From Siphonodentalium dalli (lineage: Eukaryota > Mollusca > Scaphopoda > Gadilida > Siphonodentaliidae): a stretch of 64,000 bases of DNA. Each line of letters starts with the position of its first letter. The first letter of the stretch is position 1. The position numbers and the translations under genes were made by a program. The notes under the pieces were generated by a model that was not told the origin of the DNA, did no database searches, and saw only the letters and a list, made by a program, of their open reading frames with translations. The DNA lies in NCBI GenBank assembly GCA_032622095.1, contig CP136063.1, forward strand, positions 25,856,987 through 25,920,986, written 5' to 3'. This document shows, in pieces, positions 57,190 to 64,000 of this stretch.

Positions 57190-58161
57190 ATGGCTTCCAT
57201 AAAAAATAAAGTAAATGTCAACACTGCAAATTTTTATGATTTGCAAGCAATTCCCGGTGTCGGACCCAAAGTGGCCGAGTCCATTATTGAAAGAAGAAAG
57301 GCTATAAGCTTTCTTTCAGAGGAAGATTTGTTTATTATACCATTTTTCAGAGGGTCAAGGGATCAAATGGCAGTTATAGATTTCTCAGTACCACCAAAGC
57401 CAATATATGTTGATAATTCCATCAACAATGACATGGTGACACAAAATCCCATACCCAATGTGATGAGATCACCAATACCATTAGTACATTCACCGACATT
57501 CCCACACCAAATTTTCGGTGCAGGATACATATCTCCTGAAAATCTAGTTAACACAGGTATGAATAGGTCAGCAGATTTATATACCGGTATTACTTATGAT
57601 GAGAACATGAAATATGGTCAAGATATAAGGGTTGGAAAATACCAGCCCATATCACCTCCATGTATAGGGAATTACAATAGAAGGGTTGAACATTACCAGC
57701 CCATGACACCAAGTCATAGCAACACCGGTACACGACAACGACACAAATGGTTGGGTGATTTACCAGGGATGGACTCAGATAGTGATAATGAGTCTGTATA
57801 TTCTATTACAAAAGCTGCAAATACTGCAACAGGTAATCATGTGACAGGTAAGGGAGTGATACCAAAAACAACTTTGGTAAACACAACCGGTTTACCAGTC
57901 ATGAGTACAAGAATAGTGACGCCACCAAGTGTAAGTTACACTGCGACATTTCCCATGAGCGCAGTAACAACAACACCACCTAAGACATCAGTCATCACAA
58001 CCATGACATCACAAAATGCGATCACTAGTGCTTACAGTACTGGCACAGCGCAAGCAATGCCAGTACATGTTAGTAACCAAAGTTGGACAATGTCTAAAAG
58101 TTACAATAATATTGGTGCAGTACAGTACAGTACACTACCAGTAACGTCACAGCCATTTTAA
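57190..58161 (+). CDS. Gypsy Gag, N-terminal part with helix-hairpin-helix
   Basis: 323 codons from ATG 57190 to TAA 58159-58161. Residues about 8-37 read VNVNTANFYDLQAIPGVGPK, then VAESIIERRK. This is a ComEA-like helix-hairpin-helix, a sequence-independent DNA-binding fold with the signature PGVGPK in the hairpin. The rest is low-complexity Ser/Thr/Pro/Asn-rich, with two KYQPISPP / HYQPMTPS repeats (about 155 and 177). The reading frame continues without shift after the TAA into the Gag body at 58162, so I treat the two as one gene interrupted by a stop codon. A Gag starting with this fold is not the usual gypsy architecture. An upstream in-frame TTG at 57184 would add two residues; ATG is preferred. 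Confidence 0.75.
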   Translation: MASIKNKVNVNTANFYDLQAIPGVGPKVAESIIERRKAISFLSEEDLFIIPFFRGSRDQMAVIDFSVPPKPIYVDNSINNDMVTQNPIPNVMRSPIPLVHSPTFPHQIFGAGYISPENLVNTGMNRSADLYTGITYDENMKYGQDIRVGKYQPISPPCIGNYNRRVEHYQPMTPSHSNTGTRQRHKWLGDLPGMDSDSDNESVYSITKAANTATGNHVTGKGVIPKTTLVNTTGLPVMSTRIVTPPSVSYTATFPMSAVTTTPPKTSVITTMTSQNAITSAYSTGTAQAMPVHVSNQSWTMSKSYNNIGAVQYSTLPVTSQPF

Positions 58162-60039
58162 ACAACTTTTCAGTTGCCAAATACGTCAACTAGTAAGCCA
58201 ACATTCACTTTTGGTAATACTAATAGTAAGACTCCACCGAAGGTGCAAAATACTGCACCGGCCAATAGACGAAAGCACATTTTGCCACACAAAGTGCCAA
58301 TACAACAGCCGCAAACAGTATCGACATACAATCCACCAATTTCACAACCACCCACTAGTATGAACAGTCAGGCACAAACACAATTTGTGGCGAACATGCC
58401 AAATTTGAATAAGCCACCACCACATTTTGATTGGAAACAAGGTCGTCAAAGTGTGCAATACAATCAAAATCAGATGTCAGTGGGTCAAGGTTATTCGCAA
58501 CCAACACAAACATTGTATAGCACGGGTTCAACAACAAAAGGTTTACCGCCGGTGTCAGCCAATGGTAACCAAACGTTGATAACCCCAGGTATACAATATC
58601 AACAACAACAATTTAAACCACAACAACAACAACAATTTCAACCACAACAACAACAACAATTTCAACCACAACAACAACAATTACAACAACAACCATTTCA
58701 ACCACAACAACAATTTCAACCACAGCCTCAACAGCAACAATTGCAACAACCTAATCAAATGCAACAACCTAATCAAATGCAACAACCACAACAAATGCAA
58801 CCACAACAACCATTTCAACCAATTCAACAAGCGCAACCAATTCAACAAGCGCAACCAATTCAACAAGCGCAACCAATTCAACAACCACAACAATTTCAAC
58901 AACCGCAACAATTTCAACAACCGCAACCATTTCAACAGCCACAAATGTATAACCCACAGCCAGTACAGGCTCATCAGAACAATCTTAATAGGGGCGAGAG
59001 GCGTAAGCCATACACCCCAAAACACATTACATTTGAAGGCAATGATGATTGGAAATCATTCCGACTCAAGTTTATGAACTTTGCAAATGTCGAGCAATGG
59101 AATGAAATTGAAAGCATGAATGCACTATGCTGGTTCCTAAAAGGCAAAGCCAGCGAATATTACACCCTGTTAATGGATCAAAATCCTGACGCAACCTTTG
59201 CCGAAACCATGGTAGCCTTAGAAAATCGCTTTGGTTTTCATGATCTACCAGAGACTGTGCAGTTGGAATTTGTCCAATCAAAGCAGGATCCCAGTCAATC
59301 TTTAGAAGATTGGGCAGATACCGCTTTGACTCTAGCCACAAGAGCTTTTCAGAACTTGCCCCAAGAATTCACATTGCAACAAGCAATCATGCGCATCTGT
59401 CAAGGATGTAATGACAGAGAAGCAGGTCAATTTGTTGCCAATAAGAAGCCTCGTAGTGTAGAAAGCGCCATCAATCAAATCCGTTGGCACCAATACACTC
59501 ACCAGGCAATTTATGGTTCAACAAAGACGCGACGTGAGGTGCGCCAAACCGTATTGTCGTCAGACTCCGAAGATGATGACACATCATCAACTGTCTGCCA
59601 AATCAATAGGTCACGATCATTTCGAAGAGATGATCGAAGAAATTGGCAAAATAAACCAAACTATGCCAGAAGGGAATTTAAGCCAAGATTTTCCCAAAAT
59701 ACAAAAGAAGGTAATAGTGATAATTCGCGCTCACCTTCACCGTACAAGCCTATGTCTACTGAGGTACACTCATTAAAATCTCGGATGTACGTCATGGAAG
59801 ACCAGATTGGGTCGTTAGTGGAAACTTTGGGTAAAATTTCGGAAAAATTAGAAATTACGCCCAAAAGGGAGCAAAAGGAGAGCAAACCGCCTTATGCGGA
59901 CCGATCTCCATCACCATCAAGGGCAGCAACTCTCGCTGTTACCAATGTCAAGGTTATGGCCATTTTATGCGAGATTGTCCCTCAAATAATTCCAAAAACA
60001 AGTCAAGTTCGGACCGAAAAGGGGTATCCTTTAATTTAA
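58162..60039 (+). CDS. Gypsy Gag body: Q/P-rich linker and capsid-like domain
   Basis: Same frame as the N-terminal part, directly after its TAA, ending at TAA 60037-60039. 58590-58970 encodes a Gln/Pro tract built of QQFQP and IQQAQP units. About 59010-59520 is the capsid-like retrotransposon Gag region: FEGNDDWKSFRLKFMNFAN, then LKGKASEYY, ALENRFG, LEDWADTALTLATRAF and a RICQGC segment. An RS/SP-rich basic tail follows. The CCHC knuckle is not in this frame but one base back (59937-59978). A one-base frame discrepancy therefore falls between 59835 and about 59936. No first-class slippery heptamer in the right phase is visible there, which favours a deletion in this copy. Gag forms the particle and binds element RNA. 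Confidence 0.85.
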   Translation, partial: TTFQLPNTSTSKPTFTFGNTNSKTPPKVQNTAPANRRKHILPHKVPIQQPQTVSTYNPPISQPPTSMNSQAQTQFVANMPNLNKPPPHFDWKQGRQSVQYNQNQMSVGQGYSQPTQTLYSTGSTTKGLPPVSANGNQTLITPGIQYQQQQFKPQQQQQFQPQQQQQFQPQQQQLQQQPFQPQQQFQPQPQQQQLQQPNQMQQPNQMQQPQQMQPQQPFQPIQQAQPIQQAQPIQQAQPIQQPQQFQQPQQFQQPQPFQQPQMYNPQPVQAHQNNLNRGERRKPYTPKHITFEGNDDWKSFRLKFMNFANVEQWNEIESMNALCWFLKGKASEYYTLLMDQNPDATFAETMVALENRFGFHDLPETVQLEFVQSKQDPSQSLEDWADTALTLATRAFQNLPQEFTLQQAIMRICQGCNDREAGQFVANKKPRSVESAINQIRWHQYTHQAIYGSTKTRREVRQTVLSSDSEDDDTSSTVCQINRSRSFRRDDRRNWQNKPNYARREFKPRFSQNTKEGNSDNSRSPSPYKPMSTEVHSLKSRMYVMEDQIGSLVETLGKISEKLEITPKREQKESKPPYADRSPSPSRAATLAVTNVKVMAILCEIVPQIIPKTSQVRTEKGYPLI

Positions 60040-60068
60040 ACAAGAAGGGGTCCGATCAAGAAGTCTGA
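59835..60068 (+). CDS. Gag nucleocapsid part (CCHC zinc knuckle), -1 frame
   Basis: Open from after TAA 59832-59834 to TGA 60066-60068. It contains CYQCQGYGHFMRDC (59937-59978), a perfect C-x2-C-x4-H-x4-C knuckle that binds RNA. The frame also contains the slippery heptamer at 60035-60041 and stops 25 bases after it. The stop TGA overlaps the first ATG of the Pol frame by one base (TGATG). I read this as the true C-terminus of Gag. Confidence 0.82.
   Translation, partial: NFGKIRNYAQKGAKGEQTALCGPISITIKGSNSRCYQCQGYGHFMRDCPSNNSKNKSSSDRKGVSFNLNKKGSDQEV
60035..60041 (+). promoter_or_regulatory. -1 ribosomal frameshift heptamer (U UUA AAC) between Gag and Pol
   Basis: TTTAAAC is phased as T TTA AAC in the nucleocapsid frame (TTA at 60036, AAC at 60039). 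Slipping back one base gives TTT AAA CAA in the Pol frame. The Pol frame is closed by TAA (60032-60034) immediately upstream, so it opens exactly at the heptamer. UUUAAAC is one of the most efficient known -1 slippery sequences. A downstream stem or pseudoknot, normally needed, was not resolved by eye; the following gaaggggtccgat and gggtagcccgg words could pair. Confidence 0.85.
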
Positions 60069-61387
60069 TGGGTAGCCCGGATAGGCAAAATGACTTCATT
60101 ACAGATATTACAAAGGATAATGATCAAACCATAAACAACAATAACTTATCTGACGAAACTTTACCAAAATTTGTGAAAAACAGCAATGTTAAATCGCAGA
60201 AAACAAGTTCCGATGATAAAAGTTATTTGGTACCAGAAGAGGATGAAACCATTCTCACAATCAATAGAATAAAATCATTATCTGCAATTAGAACACCCAT
60301 CAATATATCCAATTATAGTACGGAAGCAGTGATCGATACCGCTGCAGATATTACTATAATTTCTGAAGAAACATTTTCAAATTTGAGACCAACACCCCAA
60401 ATTGTAAAAACAATTTCCATTAATACAGCCGCTAGAAATTCCAAATTCAAAGGTCATTTAATAGGTCCAATAGAGATAACAATAGGAGATAAACACTTCT
60501 CCGAGAAAATTTATGTAGGACCAATTGAAGACCCAATGTTATTAGGTTTGGATTTTCTGATAAAACATCATGCCCAAATTGATGTCTGCAAAGGTATTCT
60601 TCAGTTAGAGCCACATTTGGATTTCAAAATACAACAGGTTGTTACCGAAACTCCAAAAATATCTAGAGTTATTGTAAATCAAACTACAACTATTCCACCA
60701 AACTCAGTAGTTTTATTGCAATGTAATCTAGAAACCGCTTTAGATGATGAATACATCATTGAACCCAACTATTTATATAACTTGCTAATTTTTAGAACGG
60801 TACATGGTGCACACACAAAACCTAAAGTTGGCATAATTAACGTCAATGATGCATGTGTGAAACTTAAAAGACATGATATTATTTCACTAGCCTCTGAAAT
60901 TGACCGTGTCATGCCGGCAGATGAAAGCCAATTAAATGAAAAAACAATCGAAGAAAACCTCGGAAAAGGAACAAATAACTGTTCCAGTGATGAGGATTCC
61001 CATTCATCCGATGATTCCCATTCATCCAAAATAAAAATATGCAAAACCGCAATCAATATGCCCGATCATTTAAAAGATCTGTTCGACAGATCAAGAACCC
61101 TACTAAATGACAATGAAGCTGAGGAACTAGCATCAGTATTAAGTGAATTTCAAGATGTATTTGCTAAAAGCGATTTCGACATTGGTGATTTCACCGAAAT
61201 CGAACACAATATTGATACTAAAGATGCTAAACCCGTTAAACAGCGCATGCGTCGAACACCATTATGCTTCGTAAACGAAGAAGAACAACACTCAAAGAAA
61301 ATGTTAGAATCCAAAGTGATTCAACCTTCAATAAGTGAATGGAGTAGCCCTCCAGTGTTGATTCGGAAACGAGACAAAAGTGTTTGA
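60035..61387 (+). CDS. Gypsy Pol, first part: protease and RT N-terminus
   Basis: The frame runs from the slippery site to TGA 61385-61387; the first ATG is at 60068. The aspartic protease has AVIDTAADITIIS (catalytic D-T-A, about 60330) and the second motif MLLGLDFL (about 60537). A Ser/Asp-rich linker follows (about 60960-61035). The reverse transcriptase entry block is QDVFAKSDFDIGDFTEIEHN, then KPVKQRMRRTP and SEWSSPPVLIRKRDKSV. The TGA then interrupts the conserved fingers region; the same frame continues at 61388. The product processes Gag-Pol and starts the polymerase. The linker between protease and RT is longer than in compact gypsy elements. Confidence 0.88.
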   Translation, partial: FKQEGVRSRSLMGSPDRQNDFITDITKDNDQTINNNNLSDETLPKFVKNSNVKSQKTSSDDKSYLVPEEDETILTINRIKSLSAIRTPINISNYSTEAVIDTAADITIISEETFSNLRPTPQIVKTISINTAARNSKFKGHLIGPIEITIGDKHFSEKIYVGPIEDPMLLGLDFLIKHHAQIDVCKGILQLEPHLDFKIQQVVTETPKISRVIVNQTTTIPPNSVVLLQCNLETALDDEYIIEPNYLYNLLIFRTVHGAHTKPKVGIINVNDACVKLKRHDIISLASEIDRVMPADESQLNEKTIEENLGKGTNNCSSDEDSHSSDDSHSSKIKICKTAINMPDHLKDLFDRSRTLLNDNEAEELASVLSEFQDVFAKSDFDIGDFTEIEHNIDTKDAKPVKQRMRRTPLCFVNEEEQHSKKMLESKVIQPSISEWSSPPVLIRKRDKSV

Positions 61388-64000
61388 TGGGCTATTGATT
61401 ATCGATTGGTAAATGCGGTCACCGTAAAAGACAGTTATCCATTACCATTAATAAACGAGTGTATTGACTCGTTATCCGGTAATGTATGGTTTAGTCAGGG
61501 AGACTGTCAGTCAGCTTATTGGGCGGTAAATGTCCAAGAATCAGATCGCCCCAAGACAGCCTTCTTAACAAAATACGGTTTGTGGGAATTTCGTAAAATG
61601 AGTTTTGGTCTCTGCAATGCTGCCCAAACGTACTGTAGAGTAATGAACCTAGTACTAGCTGGACTAAACTGGGACATTGTTCTATCGTTCGTAGACGATT
61701 TGGTTATTTTAGGCCAGGATTTTATCTCGCATCTCCAAAACATGCGCCTAGTTTTACAAAGACTGCGCAAGTACAAATTAAAATTAAAACCCAAAAAATG
61801 TACTTTCTGTCAGAAAAAAGTGGAATTTCTCGGCAGAACGGTTAGCCAGCATGGTCTTGAAATGATTAATTCTTCATGCGAAGTGGTAAAACACTGGCCA
61901 GTCCCTACGTGTTCAAAAGACGTAGAAAAATTCTGTGGCCTAGTAAATTATCACAGAATGTTCATTAAAGACTATGCTAAAACCTCAAAGCCTCTATATG
62001 CAGTTACAGGTAAACAAAAGTTTGTCTGGGAAAGTGAGCAACAACAAGCTTTTGAAAAACTGAAAGTGGATTTAATAAATCCGCCAATCTTAACCCTCCC
62101 CAACAAGACTGATCTCTTTGTTTTGGATGTTGATGCCTCAAATTTTGCAATTGGCGCCGAATTAATTCAAGTACAACAAGGGGAAGAAAAGGTTATTGCC
62201 TATGGAAGTTATGGTTTATCCGGAGAACAAATAAAGTATTGTACGACTAGAAAGGAGCTGCTAGCAGTAGTTCGTTTCACACGCCAGTACAGGCACTATT
62301 TGTTGGGAAGGCCATTTATTCTAAGAACAGACCATAATTCATTAAAATGGCTGATCAGCTTCAAAGAGCCTCAGGGTCAAATTGCGAGATGGCTCGAGGA
62401 ACTCAGCCAGTATGATATGGTAGTACAACATAGGCCTGGGATAAAACATTCCAATGCGGATGCATTATCTCGTATTGCATCACCCCATCCAGTGTGTCAC
62501 AGTTATACCGCTGACACAAAACTTGAGGATTTGCCATGTGGGGGATGCAAATACTGTACCAGAATACAAACCAACTGGTCAAAATTTGAAGAACATGTTG
62601 ATTATGCAGTACCATTAGCAAAAGGATCGTGTCAATTCGAGTCAGAATTTGATCCAGAAGTTAATAACAACGCTAGCCCTACAATATCAACAATAAATAT
62701 CCATACTAATTTTGATCAGTGGGAATACAAAACCTCAAAGTGTAGTGGGATAGAACCAGAAACTGGTTGGACCCATACCCAACTTGAAATTGCCAACAAA
62801 GCACTTACGCAGCCCGGAGTGCTAATTCAACAATTAACCTCCTCTGATAATTTGGCACTATCCAGCCTAGGAAGCTCAGAAGAGTTGGGAAAAGCTCAAA
62901 GAGGTGACCCCGACTTGGAAATAATTATTACTTGGTTGGAAACAGGAGAAGAACCCAGTGAAGGTGATTTATTCATCACTGGACCTTCTGCCAAACACTG
63001 TTGGATAAACCGGTCAAGGTTCCATTTTAAAAATGGACTTCTACATAAAACCCCGAAATCCGGAGGTTCAATTCTGGTCATACCAAGTAAATATGCTTCC
63101 GAAGTACTGGAATTAGCCCATGATATACCCGCTTCTGGCCATCAAGGTGTTGCACGTACCTTATCCCGAATAAAGCAGAATTTCTGTTGGTATGGAATGT
63201 CTAAAGACGTAGAATCCTTCGTCGCAGCTTGTCCTAAATGTAACCAATCTAAAAAACCAACAAAACATTCAAAATGGGATATGACCAAGTACCATGCAGG
63301 TGCCCCAATGGAAAGAGTTCATTTGGATTTTCTAGGACCATTACACACTAGTGATAAAGGGAATAAATACATTCTCATGATGATTGATCAATTTACCAAA
63401 TGGGTAGAATGTATACCGCTTCCAGACCAAACAGCAGAAACCACGGCACTCATAGCAGTGAACGAATTTTTTGCAAGGTTCGGAGCCCCATTTCAGGTAT
63501 TCACAGATCAAGGGTCCTGTTTTGAAAGTAAATTGTTTACAGCAATTTGTGAACTTTTCAAAATTCATAAGTCCCGCACCACAGCCTATCGACCAAGTTC
63601 AAACGGTCAGATTGAACGCCAGAATCGTATTCTTATGAATGCCGTCCGATGTTACGTGGATAAAAACCAGAAAGACTGGGACAAGTACGTACCCCAGCTT
63701 GCTGGAGCGTTGCGATCCTCAGTCAACCGTAACACCGGTTTTACCCCAAATAAACTCATGCTAGGTCGCGAGGTAAACCATCCCGCTGACTTAGTTTTCA
63801 ATTTCAAAAACGATCAACAAAAACCAGAGCTCCCAGAGTATGTAAACAGTCTAGAAAAAGAGATGAAAACATGTCATGAAATTGCACGATCAACCCTTAA
63901 AACATCACAAGAGGTAATGAAACGCAATTATGACGTACACATCTCTAAGCACACATACAATGTGGGCGACCTGGTATATCTGTTAGACACGGCAAATGTC
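61388..64000 (+). CDS. Gypsy Pol, second part: RT, RNase H, integrase (runs off the window)
   Basis: The same frame as the preceding part stays open to the right edge without another stop. The RT palm has WFSQGDCQSAYWAV, FRKMSFGLCNAAQTY and the active site SFVDDLVI (Asp codons 61694 and 61697). RNase H has LDVDASNFAIGAELI, TTRKELLAVV and LRTDHNSLKWL, ending QHRPGIKHSNADALSRI. A CGGCKYC motif lies in the linker (about 62540). The integrase zinc-binding H-x-H region is AHDIPASGHQGVART, then CPKCNQSK. The catalytic D-D-E codons are at 63326 (HLDFLGP), 63506 (FTDQG) and 63614 (QIERQNR), and the C-terminal GDLVYLLD suggests the start of a GPY/F-type module. The order RT-RH-IN identifies Ty3/gypsy (Metaviridae). 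No chromodomain is visible before the edge. Confidence 0.93.

Larger units (their letters stand above)
57190..64000 (+). mobile_element. Ty3/gypsy LTR retrotransposon, 3' part outside the window
   Basis: Gag with helix-hairpin-helix, capsid-like and CCHC regions; Pol with PR-RT-RH-IN. Gag and Pol are joined by a -1 frameshift site. Three breaks are visible: TAA at 58159, a one-base discrepancy before 59937, and TGA at 61385. All catalytic residues checked are present, so the copy looks recently inserted and only lightly decayed. No LTR could be delimited. Confidence 0.9.

Noticed and set aside
58681-59025. Leu/Trp/Val-rich frames on the minus strand
   Set aside because: Antisense of the CAA-rich Gln tract of Gag.

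Overview
The window looks like a repeat-saturated piece of a marine invertebrate nuclear genome, perhaps lophotrochozoan, hemichordate or cephalochordate; I cannot decide which. It has GT-AG introns, an animal C-type lectin gene, a THAP/P-type transposase, Ty3/gypsy, LINE, SINE, hAT, piggyBac-like and pogo-like elements, and no sign of bacterial organisation. Host coding sequence is very sparse. Only one probable host gene is supported: a C-type lectin whose domain is split over two exons (15637-15825 and 31952-32208) by a 16.1 kb intron full of transposons.

Layout. 281-1985: a TTAA-flanked foldback MITE split by a 1.19 kb hAT element with a perfect 8-bp target duplication. 2472-9849: a 7.4 kb foldback element whose arms are a 165-bp satellite in opposite orientations. 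It encloses two other satellites and a hAT element with an 8-bp duplication. 10160-12400: hairpins, minisatellites and a deletion copy of a larger THAP-containing element. 13137-14908: LINE 3' ends and a foldback element. 15246-15620: a 24-bp minisatellite that runs up to the lectin splice acceptor. 15826-31951: the lectin intron. It holds NRF1-motif tandem repeats, a 1.49 kb hAT-like element with a pogo-like MITE inside it, a three-exon THAP-RNase H (P-element) transposase gene with one in-frame stop, and foldback MITEs. 32163-33406: about 27 copies of a 46-bp unit derived from the last codons and stop of the lectin. 33478-38435: two more TTAA foldback copies, one split by a 5'-truncated LINE. 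38712-42470: an A/T-rich dispersed element, then a larger element with a THAP zinc-finger fragment and many copies of the motif AACGCTCTTTAT. 42867-43975: a 155/164-bp tandem repeat carrying paired YY1-like motifs. 44067-44364: a tRNA-derived SINE. 46615-55390: an 8.8 kb giant inverted repeat with arms of about 2.6 and 3.1 kb. 57190-64000: a Ty3/gypsy retrotransposon that runs off the right edge.

The most informative element is the gypsy one. Its Gag begins with a ComEA-like helix-hairpin-helix, followed by a Gln/Pro-rich linker, a capsid-like region and a CCHC knuckle. The knuckle frame and the Pol frame meet at a correctly phased UUUAAAC heptamer, a textbook -1 ribosomal frameshift site. 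Pol then carries protease, reverse transcriptase, RNase H and integrase. Three breaks are visible: an in-frame TAA in Gag, a one-base frame discrepancy before the knuckle, and an in-frame TGA in reverse transcriptase.

Most other open frames here are incidental to satellites and MITEs. Boundaries of transposons were set by eye from terminal repeats, target duplications and comparison between copies inside this window; no database search was possible.
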